From assembly GCF_000429925.1 (NCBI RefSeq), contig NZ_AUCU01000020.1:41306-105305 (forward strand): a DNA stretch of 64,000 nt. The letters run 5' to 3'. This document shows, in pieces, positions 55,442-63,871 of the stretch (position 1 is its first letter; each line of letters starts with the position of its first letter). The notes under the pieces were generated by a model. That model had not been told where the DNA came from. It ran no database searches and was given only the letters and a program-made list of their open reading frames with translations. This DNA comes from Desulfatirhabdium butyrativorans DSM 18734 (GTDB lineage Bacteria > Desulfobacterota > Desulfobacteria > Desulfobacterales > Desulfatirhabdiaceae). Both the position numbers and the translations under genes were made by a program.

Positions 55442-57483
55442 TTGAAATGGACCAGATCGACAAAAAAGCGGCCTCCTCGCTCGAAGGGTACCTGGTCCGG
55501 AAGGATCTGGTCCGGACGTTCAGCCGCCAATTTCCGGTGCCGACGTATGTGGTCGAGTTCCTGCTCGGCCGTTACTGTGCCAGCACCGAGCAGGATGAGA
55601 TTGATGAGGGTCTCGAGATCGTTGGGCGACAACTCAAATCACGAACGGTCAAGGCCGGAGAAGAAGAGCTTTTCAAGGCTCGGGCCAGGGAAAATGGCGA
55701 GGTCAAAATCATCGACCTTATCACCGCTCGCCTGGATGCGAGGACCGACTCCTTCATTGCCACACTGCCCAGCTTGCGGCTGACCGATGTTCGCATCAGC
55801 TCCGAGCTGGTGAACCAGCATGAACGAATGCTGACGGGCGGTTTCTACGCCGAGATTACCCTGAACTATGATGCGGGCATCGCCCAAGAGAGCAAAGGCA
55901 GGCCGTTCGGGGTGGAGTCGCTTCGGGAAATCCAGCTTTCTAAGCGGGATGTACTTGATATTCTTGCCGAGGCTCGCAAGGTCTTCTCGTCCGAAGAGTG
56001 GAAAATATTGTTGCTCCGATCCATCGGTATTGAACCGATCGGGTTGTCCCAGCGTCAATACGACGCCTTGATGCTGCGCATGGTTCCTTTTGTTGAGCGC
56101 AACTACAACCTGGTCGAGCTCGGTCCCAGAGGAACCGGTAAGAGCCATCTCTTCCAGCAGGTTTCTCCGTATGCGCATCTAATTTCCGGAGGGAAGGCCA
56201 CGGTTGCCCGGATGTTCGTCAACAACGCAACCGGCCAACGCGGATTGGTCTGCCAATACGACGTCGTTTGCTTCGATGAGGTTTCCGGCATCTCTTTCGA
56301 CCAGAAGGATGGCGTGAACATCATGAAGGGATACATGGAGTCCGGTGAATTCAGCCGTGGCAAGGAAAGCATCCGAGCCGACGGCAGCATCGTCCTGGTT
56401 GGCAACTTTGATGTGGATGTTGAACATCAGCAGCGCATTGGCCATCTGTTAGGCCCTCTACCACCAGAGATGAGAAACGACACCGCTTTTATGGACAGAA
56501 TTCACGCCTTTCTGCCCGGCTGGGATGTGCCCAAAATGAGTAAGGAGCTGTTGACGAACCATTTCGGTCTGGTGAGTGATTTCTTGTCCGAGTGTTGGAG
56601 CCAGCTTCGCAATCAAAGCCGAGTGAGCGTATTGCAAAACAAGGTGTTCTTCGGCGGCGCGCTGTCAGGACGCGATACCAACGCAGTCAATAAAACCGTA
56701 AGTGGATTGCTCAAGCTCCTCTATCCCGGCGAAGGCGAGACAGCCGATGAGGACATCGAGTGGGCCGTCCATATTGCCATGGAGGCAAGGCGTCGCGTCA
56801 AGGAACAGCAGAAGCGCATCGGAGCGGCAGAATTTCGTAATACACACTTCAGCTACGTGATGGGGGCTGATGGTGTGGAGAAGTTTGTCTCGACACCGGA
56901 ACTGCAAAGCGAAAACAGCATTGGTACTGATCCCCTTGAGCCAGGCCAGGTATGGACCATCTCGCCGGGTGGCGGTGAAGAGCACCCGGGACTTTACCGT
57001 ATCGAGATCAATGAAGGCCCGGGTTCCGGCGTCAAGATTCTCAACAAACCCGTGCCGCCTGCTTTTAAGGAAAGCATGGGTTACGCCGAGCAAAACCTTT
57101 ACGCCCGGGCAGTGCAACTGGTCGGAGACAAAGACCCTCGTCACCACGAATTCACCGTCCAACTCAGAGCCTTTGACGCATCCAAGTCCGGCGCGAAACT
57201 CGGCATGGCAGCCCTCATCGCTCTCTGCACGGCTCTCTTGAAGAAGAGTGTTCGCGGCGGCCTGACCATCGTGGGAGAGATTAACCTCGGCGGCTCTATC
57301 GAGCCTATTCACAACCCCGTCACCATTGCCGAGATTGCAGTCGAAAAAGGTGCCTCTTCCCTCTTGATGCCGGTTTCCTGCCGTCGGCATCTTTTCGATC
57401 TTTCCGATGATATGGCGACGAAGATCGACATCCAGTTTTATTCCGATTCCAGGGATGCCCTTCTCAAGGCCATGGTAGCATGA
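55438..57483 (+). CDS. brxL: BREX protein BrxL (AAA+ with Lon-like C-terminal domain)
   Basis: 681 residues. Walker A GPRGTGKSH near residue 231, Walker B-like VVCFDEVSGISFD near 278, an arginine-rich sensor region, and a C-terminal Lon-like domain (about 570-680) with SGAKLGMAALIALCTALL and GEINLGGSIEPIHNPV. The usual Lon catalytic serine context and lysine cannot be confirmed, so protease activity is doubtful; known BrxL proteins act as DNA-engaging rings. The presence of BrxL and the gene order mark a type 1 system. Confidence 0.94.
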   Translation: MIEMDQIDKKAASSLEGYLVRKDLVRTFSRQFPVPTYVVEFLLGRYCASTEQDEIDEGLEIVGRQLKSRTVKAGEEELFKARARENGEVKIIDLITARLDARTDSFIATLPSLRLTDVRISSELVNQHERMLTGGFYAEITLNYDAGIAQESKGRPFGVESLREIQLSKRDVLDILAEARKVFSSEEWKILLLRSIGIEPIGLSQRQYDALMLRMVPFVERNYNLVELGPRGTGKSHLFQQVSPYAHLISGGKATVARMFVNNATGQRGLVCQYDVVCFDEVSGISFDQKDGVNIMKGYMESGEFSRGKESIRADGSIVLVGNFDVDVEHQQRIGHLLGPLPPEMRNDTAFMDRIHAFLPGWDVPKMSKELLTNHFGLVSDFLSECWSQLRNQSRVSVLQNKVFFGGALSGRDTNAVNKTVSGLLKLLYPGEGETADEDIEWAVHIAMEARRRVKEQQKRIGAAEFRNTHFSYVMGADGVEKFVSTPELQSENSIGTDPLEPGQVWTISPGGGEEHPGLYRIEINEGPGSGVKILNKPVPPAFKESMGYAEQNLYARAVQLVGDKDPRHHEFTVQLRAFDASKSGAKLGMAALIALCTALLKKSVRGGLTIVGEINLGGSIEPIHNPVTIAEIAVEKGASSLLMPVSCRRHLFDLSDDMATKIDIQFYSDSRDALLKAMVA

Positions 57484-57585
57484 CGAACATGAGTGCCCAG
57501 AGGGCAGCTCTTCTAAGCGCTGGGCATGCTCGCAAAGCTGTTGGCTGCAGAATGAGCTGGAGATAGTGTACTTTTATCCAATGAC

Positions 57586-57633
57586 GTTACCAGTAACCGT
57601 ACAAGTACCGGGCACCTTGAATGGCTTTATAAT
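57586..57633 (+). promoter_or_regulatory. Candidate promoter and operator of the ATPase-PIN-ligase cassette
   Basis: A perfect TATAAT lies at 57628-57633, 21 bases before the ATG, with AGAGGA as ribosome site. A good -35 is not visible. A palindrome, GTTACCAGTAAC, lies at 57586-57597. Together they suggest separate, possibly activator-dependent or repressed, transcription. Confidence 0.35.
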
Positions 57634-57653
57634 AGAGGCAGAAGAGAGGAATT

Positions 57654-59057
57654 ATGCTCAAACAATTACGAATACAGAACTTCAAGGGCTGGAAGGACAC
57701 CGGGATTATTCGCATGGCTCCCATCATCCTGTTCTTTGGCGCCAACAGTTCGGGTAAATCCAGCATCGGTCAGTTCCTCATGATGCTGAAGCAGACCGTT
57801 GAGTCGCCGGACAGAAAGGCGGTTTTCTATCCGGGTGGCAAGAACTCGGCGGTTCAGCTCGGCTCCTATCAGGAAATGGTCTTTCACCGCGATCCGAAAA
57901 ACAAGATCACCTTTGACTATCGGTGGTCCTTGCCGGAAATGTTTAAGTTCAAAAACCCAGTGACCGGCCAGGTCTTTTCCGGCGATAACCTCTCTTTTCA
58001 TGCCGAGGTCGGTTTAGCAAGTAAGGACCGACTCACCCTGGTAGTTGATCGACTAAAATACGAGCTGCTTGAAGAAGAGGAATTGCGGTTGTCTATCGGC
58101 ATGGAACGTAAATCGGAAACCAAGTCAGAGTACAAAGTCGATGCGACCAATTACACGCTGAAACGCAAGCAGGGGCGAGTTTGGTATCCCGGAGCTCCGG
58201 TCCGGTTTTACGGTTTTCCTGATGAAGTGGTTGCTTATCACCAGAATGCGGATTTTGTCCAAGCGTTGAACCTGCACCATGAAAAGCTCTTCCGATCTCT
58301 CAGTTATCTTGGACCCCTGCGTACCAAGGCGGAACGTCTGTATTCATGGACCGGCATAGAGCCTGAAAGTGTCGGCTATTCCGGGGAAAATACCATCGCG
58401 GCAATTCTGGCGGCACGAAACCGGAAAATTAGCCTGGGCTGCAAACGGCCAGCCAAATCTTTTCAGGAGATCATTGCCCTCAAGCTCAAGGAAATGGGAC
58501 TGATCGAGGAATTCAAGGTCAACCCGATATCGGAGCGACGGCAGGAGTACGAGGTCAAGGTCCGCACAAAGGGATCAAGGGACTGGGTCGATCTCCCGGA
58601 CGTCGGGTTTGGCATATCCCAGGTGCTTCCGGTTCTAGTACAGTGTTTTTACGCTCCGGCCGGGTCAATCATCCTTATGGAACAGCCGGAGATCCACCTG
58701 CATCCGAGTGCACAATCGGCGCTGGCCGATGTGATGATCGATGTCATCAACTCCCGAGAAAACGGGGCAGACAGGGATATCCAGCTGGTTATCGAGACCC
58801 ACTCGGAGCATTTCCTGCGCCGTCTGCAGCGCCGTATCGCCGAAGATGCAGTCCCACAGGAAAGAGTAACGGCCTATTTCGCCAATATCGCCAAGACGCC
58901 CGCGATCCTGGAGCCGTTGCAAATCGATATCTTCGGCAACATCCAGAATTGGCCGGAGAACTTCTTCGGCGATGAAATGGGCGACATCACCGAGCAGGCA
59001 AAGGCAGCCATGAAGAAGCGGATGCAGAAAGCCGAAAAGCCGGAGGCTTCCGCATGA
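57654..59057 (+). CDS. DUF3696-type AAA ATPase
   Basis: 467 residues. N-terminal IQNFKGWKDTG, Walker A GANSSGKSS near residue 30, a long beta-rich insert (about 75-250), signature GFGISQVLPVLVQ near 325, Walker B IILMEQPEIHLHPS near 341 and the DUF3696-like tail (LQIDIFGNIQNWPENFFGDE). It looks like the sensor or loading ATPase of a defence cassette. It overlaps the PIN gene (ATGA at 59054). No long coiled coil is present. Confidence 0.85.
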   Translation: MLKQLRIQNFKGWKDTGIIRMAPIILFFGANSSGKSSIGQFLMMLKQTVESPDRKAVFYPGGKNSAVQLGSYQEMVFHRDPKNKITFDYRWSLPEMFKFKNPVTGQVFSGDNLSFHAEVGLASKDRLTLVVDRLKYELLEEEELRLSIGMERKSETKSEYKVDATNYTLKRKQGRVWYPGAPVRFYGFPDEVVAYHQNADFVQALNLHHEKLFRSLSYLGPLRTKAERLYSWTGIEPESVGYSGENTIAAILAARNRKISLGCKRPAKSFQEIIALKLKEMGLIEEFKVNPISERRQEYEVKVRTKGSRDWVDLPDVGFGISQVLPVLVQCFYAPAGSIILMEQPEIHLHPSAQSALADVMIDVINSRENGADRDIQLVIETHSEHFLRRLQRRIAEDAVPQERVTAYFANIAKTPAILEPLQIDIFGNIQNWPENFFGDEMGDITEQAKAAMKKRMQKAEKPEASA

Positions 59058-59584
59058 ACCTGCCCAAGAAATGCCTGGTGGATACCAATGTGCCGAAGAC
59101 GGCCAATCTCGCCACCCAGCCGGACCCGAACTCTGACGTATCCGATGCCTGCGTGCTGGCCTGCGTCGAAGCGGTTGAGCATGTCATCAAAAAGCGTGGC
59201 CTGATCATCGATGCGGGAGACGAAATTTTCGATGAATACCGGCAGCAGCTCTCCATGAAGGGACAGCCCGGCGTCGGGGACCGTTTCATGAAATGGGTTC
59301 ACGACAATCGCTGGAGTCTGCCTGACGCCAACCGAGTGACCATCACCAGAAATGGCGACTCATACGAAGAATTCCCCGCACATGAGGATTTGAACGATTT
59401 CGACAGATCGGACCGCAAGTTTGTCGCCGCAGCAAACGCCCATGTGGGGAAGCCGCCGATATTGCAGGCCACAGACAGCAAGTGGTGGGGATGGAAGGAT
59501 GCCCTGACTGAGGTTGGTATTACCGTTCAGTTTCTTTGCCCGGAATACGTCAAAGCCAAATATGCCGAGAAGATAGGGACGTGA
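59054..59584 (+). CDS. PIN-like nuclease
   Basis: 176 residues. Acidic positions fit a PIN active site: D10 in CLVDTNV, the glutamate or aspartate in GDEIFDEY (about 58-62), DRSDRKFVAAA (about 118-128) and ATDSKWW (about 140). PIN enzymes cut RNA with metal ions. The gene is coupled to the ATPase before it (ATGA) and to the RNA ligase after it (GTGA). It lacks an adjacent antitoxin of the VapB kind, so control may come from the ATPase. Confidence 0.75.
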   Translation: MNLPKKCLVDTNVPKTANLATQPDPNSDVSDACVLACVEAVEHVIKKRGLIIDAGDEIFDEYRQQLSMKGQPGVGDRFMKWVHDNRWSLPDANRVTITRNGDSYEEFPAHEDLNDFDRSDRKFVAAANAHVGKPPILQATDSKWWGWKDALTEVGITVQFLCPEYVKAKYAEKIGT

Positions 59585-60267
59585 AAGAGGACTTTTTCAA
59601 ATTTCCCTCAACACCTCATCTGGCGACCATGCCGGGAGTTGACATCAGGGGTGATAAGGTTCTGACAGCATTAGAACGTGATGCATTCCTGACGTATGAG
59701 GTGACGGTAGAAGAAAAAGTGGACGGCGCAAACCTGGGGCTCTCGTTTGATTCGCATGGGAATATCCGCGCCCAGAACAGGGGGGCTTATTTGCATTTGC
59801 CCGGCTCGGGGCAGTGGAAAAAACTTGGCGAATGGTTGGCGCGCCACATCGATGCGCTGTTCGAGCATCTCTCTGACCGGTACATCCTGTTTGGCGAGTG
59901 GTGTTATGCCCAGCACTCAATTTGTTACGAAAATCTGCCCGACTGGTTTCTTGCCTTTGATGTTTATGATCGAGAGGCCGGCCGCTTTCTGGCCACAGCG
60001 CACCGGGATCGGCTATTAGGTAAGATGCATATCTCCCAGGTGCCAGACATTGCACGCGGGCGGTTTACCTATCCCGAGATTGAAGATCTCTTATCGCAAT
60101 CAAAGCTGACCAATCAGCCTGCTGAAGGAATTTATCTGCGAATTGATCACGGTGACTGGCTTGAACAACGGGCCAAACTTGTTCGCCCCGCATTTATTCA
60201 GTCGGTCGAGCAGCACTGGTCGCGTTCCGCAATCAGGCCGAATCGGCTAACACATGATGTCCAATGA
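59581..60267 (+). CDS. Compact ATP-dependent RNA ligase
   Basis: 228 residues from the GTG overlapping the PIN stop. All nucleotidyltransferase motifs are present in order: motif I EEKVDGANLG with the adenylated lysine (about residue 44), the arginine in AQNRG, motif III LFGEWCYAQHS, IIIa LAFDVYD, IV EGIYLRI and V KLVRPAF. The protein ends soon after motif V, so the C-terminal domain of T4-type ligases is missing. Start FFKFPSTPHL is typical of a bacterial RNA ligase subfamily. It would reseal 3'-OH/5'-phosphate breaks in RNA. Confidence 0.88.
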   Translation: MKEDFFKFPSTPHLATMPGVDIRGDKVLTALERDAFLTYEVTVEEKVDGANLGLSFDSHGNIRAQNRGAYLHLPGSGQWKKLGEWLARHIDALFEHLSDRYILFGEWCYAQHSICYENLPDWFLAFDVYDREAGRFLATAHRDRLLGKMHISQVPDIARGRFTYPEIEDLLSQSKLTNQPAEGIYLRIDHGDWLEQRAKLVRPAFIQSVEQHWSRSAIRPNRLTHDVQ

Positions 60268-60374
60268 AAAAATCAAGTAAGAAAAAACCGACCCAGACCG
60301 ATCTCAAGCGCCAGCTTCCTGACCTCGACCGTCCGGCGCGACGGGCACAACAGGGGCTAGGGCCTTGGCCTTGA
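60264..60374 (+). CDS. 36-residue basic peptide
   Basis: ATG overlaps the ligase stop (ATGA), and the frame runs 37 codons to TGA at 60372. The peptide is basic at its start (MKKSSKKKPTQTDLKRQ) and ends in GLGPWP. Coupling supports translation; composition does not identify it. It may be an antitoxin-like or scaffold peptide, or the remnant of a longer gene. Confidence 0.45.
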   Translation: MKKSSKKKPTQTDLKRQLPDLDRPARRAQQGLGPWP

Positions 60375-60397
60375 CATGGTTCATCTGATAGCGACGT

Positions 60398-62821
60398 ATG
60401 GATTTGCCGAAGAGTGACAAGAGTCAGAATGAACAAGACGAACTGTGTCAGCTGCGCGAGGAGAACGCCCGCCTGAAGGAACTGCTGACCCAGCACGGTA
60501 TCGCCTGGGAAGAAACGACCACCCCTGAACCAGTCCTCGTCCCAACCGAATCCGCACCAGCCCCAGTCCCAGGCCATTTCAGCACCGATTACAAGATCGC
60601 CCTGTTTCGCCGTCTGTTTCGGGGACGGGAGGATGTCTATCCCAAACGCTGGGAGTCGGCCAAGGGCACGTACGGCTATTCACCGGCCTGCGGCAATGAG
60701 TGGAAGCCCGGCATCTGCCACAAACCCCGAGTAAAATGCGGCGACTGCGACCAGCGCCAGTTGCTGCCCGTAACCGATCAGGTAATCTATGACCATTTAG
60801 CCGGAAAGCAGACCATCGGCGTCTATCCGCTCCTGAGTGACGACAGCTGTTATTTTCTCGCGGCTGACTTCGACGAGGCCGACTGGCGGGAAGATGCCAA
60901 GGCTTTCATGCAATCCTGCCGGGAATTAAACATCCCGGCAGCTCTGGAGATTTCCCGCTCCGGCAACGGCGCTCACGTCTGGATATTTTTCGCCGATCCG
61001 GTACCAGCCCGGGAAGCCCGGCAGCTTGGAGCCGCATTGGTCAGCTACACCTGTGATCGCACCCGACAATTGTCGCTGGCCAGCTACGATCGCTTGTTTC
61101 CTAACCAGGACACCATACCCAAGGGCGGCTTCGGCAACCTGATCGCGCTTCCGTTGCAAAAGCAGCCGAGGAAATTAGGGCGCAGCGTCTTTGTGGATGA
61201 ACACCTTCACCCCTTTTTAGACCAGTGGGCTTTTCTGGCATGCATCCGCCCTATGTCCCAGCGGGACTTGGAAGATGCCATCCTGAGAGCCAGCGAAGGT
61301 CGTCATCCTCTCGATGTTGCCTTTGCTACAGAAGAAGATGACAGCAAACCATGGCAACGACCATCGCCCGTACCCGCCCGAATTGCAGGCGCACTGCCGG
61401 AATCGTTAAAGTTGGTGCTGGCCAACCAGATTTTCATCGCCAAAGCCGATCTGCCGCAGCAGCTGGCCAACCGCTTGATCCGCCTCGCCGCCTTTCAGAA
61501 TCCGGAGTTCTACAAGGCCCAGGCCATGCGCCTGCCGGTTTGGAACAAACCGCGCATCATCGGCTGCGCCGAGAACTACCCCCAGCATATCGGACTGCCG
61601 CGGGGCTGCCTCGATGCGGTGCTCGACCTGTTACAGGAGAATGACATCCGTCCTGAACTGCAGGACGAGCGCCTGCCGGGACGGAGGGTGACGGCCAAGT
61701 TTACCGGGACCTTGCGCAAGGATCAGAAAGTGGCGGTGTGGGAGATGCTCAAGCACGAGGTCGGTGTACTCTGCGCCCCAACGGCTTTCGGCAAGACCGT
61801 TACGGCCGCCGCCCTGATCGCCCGGCGCAAGGTGAGCACACTGGTGCTGGTGCATCGCACCGAGCTGCTTCGCCAGTGGCAGGAACGATTGACTGGGTTT
61901 CTGGAAATCCCCAAAAGCGGATTGGGTATCATCGGCGGCGGCAAGAAAAAACCGTCCGGCAAGATCGACATCGCCGTCATGCAGTCACTGTCACGTCGAG
62001 AGGATCTTGGCGAACTGCTCGACCAGTACGGCCAGATCATCATCGACGAATGCCATCACCTGTCGGCCTTTTCCTTCGAAGCAATCCTCAAGCAGGCCAA
62101 AGCGAAATTCGTGGTGGGCCTGACCGCCACGCCGATACGCCGAGACGGACATCAGCCGATCATCTTCATGCAGTGCGGGCCAATACGGCACAGCGCCTCA
62201 AGACCGGAAACCGCCCCGGCGAAATTGGAGGTCTGGCCGAAGGTGCTGCCCGCGCCGGAAATCCCGCCGGGTTCAACGATTCAGGATGTGTTCCGCATTC
62301 TCGCGGGCGATGCGAGGCGCAACCGACATATCGCTGGGGATGTGCTGGCCGCCTACCGGGAAAGGCGAAAGGTGTTGGTGCTTACCGAGCGAACGGATCA
62401 TCTGCCGCTGTTGCGGGAGGCGTTGGGGGATGGGGTAGAACATTGCTTTGTCCTGCATGGCCGTTTGCCGAAGAAACAGCGAGCGGCTGTGTTCGCAAAA
62501 CTGAATGCGTTGGATGAGTCGGCACCGAGGGTACTTCTCGCCACCGGTCGGCTGATCGGCGAAGGCTTCGACCATCCGCCGCTCGACACGCTGGTGCTGG
62601 CCATGCCGATTTCCTGGAAGGGAACCTTGCAGCAATACGCCGGACGCCTCCACCGGGAACATGCCGACAAGCAGGATGTGCGCATCTACGATTATGCCGA
62701 GACCGATCAGCCCCAACTCGCCCGCATGTGGGAAAAACGCCAACGTGGCTACCGGGCCATGGGGTACGAGATCAAACCGATGGAGACCGTAGTTTTAGGA
62801 AACAGAATGAACCTAAAATAA
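60398..62821 (+). CDS. TOTE-type primase-helicase
   Basis: 807 residues. After a coiled start (QLREENARLKELL), a zinc cluster (CGNEWKPGICHKP and CGDCDQ near 106-127) leads into an archaeo-eukaryotic primase domain with AADFDEADW (about 155), SGNGAHVWIFF and LFPNQD. A superfamily II helicase follows: APTAFGKTVTAAALIARR (about 461), DECHH (about 549), TATPIRRDGHQ (about 578) and a C-terminal lobe ending near TRLHRE-like AGRLHREHADKQD. TOTE proteins with this layout have been linked to anti-phage conflict systems. A nuclease domain is not evident at the C-terminus. Confidence 0.88.
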   Translation: MDLPKSDKSQNEQDELCQLREENARLKELLTQHGIAWEETTTPEPVLVPTESAPAPVPGHFSTDYKIALFRRLFRGREDVYPKRWESAKGTYGYSPACGNEWKPGICHKPRVKCGDCDQRQLLPVTDQVIYDHLAGKQTIGVYPLLSDDSCYFLAADFDEADWREDAKAFMQSCRELNIPAALEISRSGNGAHVWIFFADPVPAREARQLGAALVSYTCDRTRQLSLASYDRLFPNQDTIPKGGFGNLIALPLQKQPRKLGRSVFVDEHLHPFLDQWAFLACIRPMSQRDLEDAILRASEGRHPLDVAFATEEDDSKPWQRPSPVPARIAGALPESLKLVLANQIFIAKADLPQQLANRLIRLAAFQNPEFYKAQAMRLPVWNKPRIIGCAENYPQHIGLPRGCLDAVLDLLQENDIRPELQDERLPGRRVTAKFTGTLRKDQKVAVWEMLKHEVGVLCAPTAFGKTVTAAALIARRKVSTLVLVHRTELLRQWQERLTGFLEIPKSGLGIIGGGKKKPSGKIDIAVMQSLSRREDLGELLDQYGQIIIDECHHLSAFSFEAILKQAKAKFVVGLTATPIRRDGHQPIIFMQCGPIRHSASRPETAPAKLEVWPKVLPAPEIPPGSTIQDVFRILAGDARRNRHIAGDVLAAYRERRKVLVLTERTDHLPLLREALGDGVEHCFVLHGRLPKKQRAAVFAKLNALDESAPRVLLATGRLIGEGFDHPPLDTLVLAMPISWKGTLQQYAGRLHREHADKQDVRIYDYAETDQPQLARMWEKRQRGYRAMGYEIKPMETVVLGNRMNLK

Positions 62822-62843
62822 TACGATCCACTATTTTAGGTTC
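62809..62843 (+). terminator. 12-bp perfect inverted repeat at the end of the primase-helicase gene
   Basis: GAACCTAAAATA and TATTTTAGGTTC are perfect arms around eleven bases, overlapping the stop codon. AT-rich and without a T run, it could be a terminator or a protein-binding site. Confidence 0.5.
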
Positions 62844-62861
62844 GCGCCGATTTGACGACAA

Positions 62862-63227
62862 ATGAAACGGGACACTATGAACCCTGAACAACTCGAACAC
62901 TTTCGCAACCTGCTGGAAACCCAGCGTCAGGAGCTGATGGCGAGCAAGGACGCCGCCAGGGAATCGACCAGGCCGGTGACCCTCGATCAGGCCAGCGTCG
63001 GTCGCCTCTCGCGCATGGACGCCATGCAGGGGCAGGCCATGGCCATCGAGGCCCAGCGCCGGCGCGAGATTTAGTTGCAGCGCATTCATGCCGCGCTCGC
63101 CCGCATCCGCAGCGGCGATTACGGCCTCTGTACCGTCTGTGAGGAGGAGATTGCCATCCGCCGTTTGGAGACCGATCCTGTCGCGATGCTCTGCATCGCC
63201 TGCGCCTCCCGACAGGAACAGCGCTGA
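62862..63227 (+). pseudogene. DksA/TraR-like zinc-finger gene with in-frame amber codon
   Basis: The frame from 62862 (or the ATG at 62877) encodes a DksA/TraR N-terminal helical region (EHFRNLLETQRQELMA) and stops at TAG 63072-63074; it then continues without interruption as LQRIHAALARIRSGDYGLC and a four-cysteine zinc finger (CTVCEEE and CIACAS), ending in TGA at 63225. A single change from CAG or GAG would give the stop. TAG is an ordinary stop in this window (hsdR, brxC), so this is read as a recent nonsense mutation. Confidence 0.75.
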
Positions 63228-63303
63228 ACCGGACAAACCGACACCAGATATTCACAACTGGCCACAGTTTGTCTCGATGATCCGCGCTGCATGAGCTCCT
63301 GCC

Positions 63304-63543
63304 TTAGCTTTGCGGCAGATCCAGCAGAAATCGCCAGACCGGCACGATCTGGATGGTGCCAAAGTCCACGGGGATAGTCTCCTCGGTGCGCCAGGTGACG
63401 ATGGTCCCCTCCGACAAACCGAGCCGGAAAGAGGCCGACAAGCCACGCCACGGATCGGGTGAAAATACAACGAAACGATGTCGGTGGGAGGCAATAAGAC
63501 GGGGAGGTTGGAGCGTGATTTCCGGTATCCGGGTGAACTGCAA
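63304..63543 (-). CDS. Small hypothetical protein, possible remnant
   Basis: 79 residues from a TTG at 63543, chosen because GGAGGAGGG lies eight bases upstream; a GTG start at 63567 is also possible. The sequence has regular composition (FVVFSPDPWRGLSASFRL, GTIQIVPVWRFLLDLPQS) but no family was recognised. A second short frame upstream on the same strand (start near 63598) overlaps it and may belong to it through a frameshift. Support is weak. Confidence 0.35.
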   Translation of the reverse strand: MQFTRIPEITLQPPRLIASHRHRFVVFSPDPWRGLSASFRLGLSEGTIVTWRTEETIPVDFGTIQIVPVWRFLLDLPQS

Positions 63544-63871
63544 ACCCGTTACCCTCCTCCGGTGCACGGAAATCGGGGAAGAAAAGCGCTTCCTTTGACA
63601 TGAACCGCCACCGGATGTCGGCTGGCATTATTTCTAATGTTACATCAATAGGTTACGGGGCAAGTTGAGGGTGGAGACTGTTTTGCGCCAAGTCGCCGCG
63701 CCCTCCACGTTCAGGAAATCCGCTTGATTTTTCCTTTCCGGATCTTTATTTTAGGATTTACAGTTAAAATAAAAATCCGACCCCGGAGGGGCCGGTATTG
63801 GTAACCCCTGGAAGGGGATTACCATGCCTTGACCCTGAAAGGGTCAAGGAGGAGTTGTCCCCGATTCCAAA
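63544..63871. other. 328-bp region before the IS200-type gene
   Basis: No gene is supported. It holds the hairpin series at 63778-63848 and an AT-rich inverted repeat near 63747 (TTATTTTA and TTAAAATAA). Confidence 0.5.
63778..63848. repeat. Three consecutive hairpins at the end of the IS200-type element
   Basis: Three hairpins follow each other: CCCC/GGGG around GGA near 63782; GGTAACCCC with GGGGATTACC at 63800-63823; and CTTGACCCT with AGGGTCAAG at 63828-63848 (perfect). They lie just past the stop of the minus-strand transposase, where IS200/IS605 elements keep the subterminal hairpins their enzyme recognises. Confidence 0.65.

Noticed and set aside
55438..57483. BrxL as an active Lon protease
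   Set aside because: The serine and lysine of the Lon dyad could not be placed with confidence, and BrxL is known for DNA-associated AAA+ activity.
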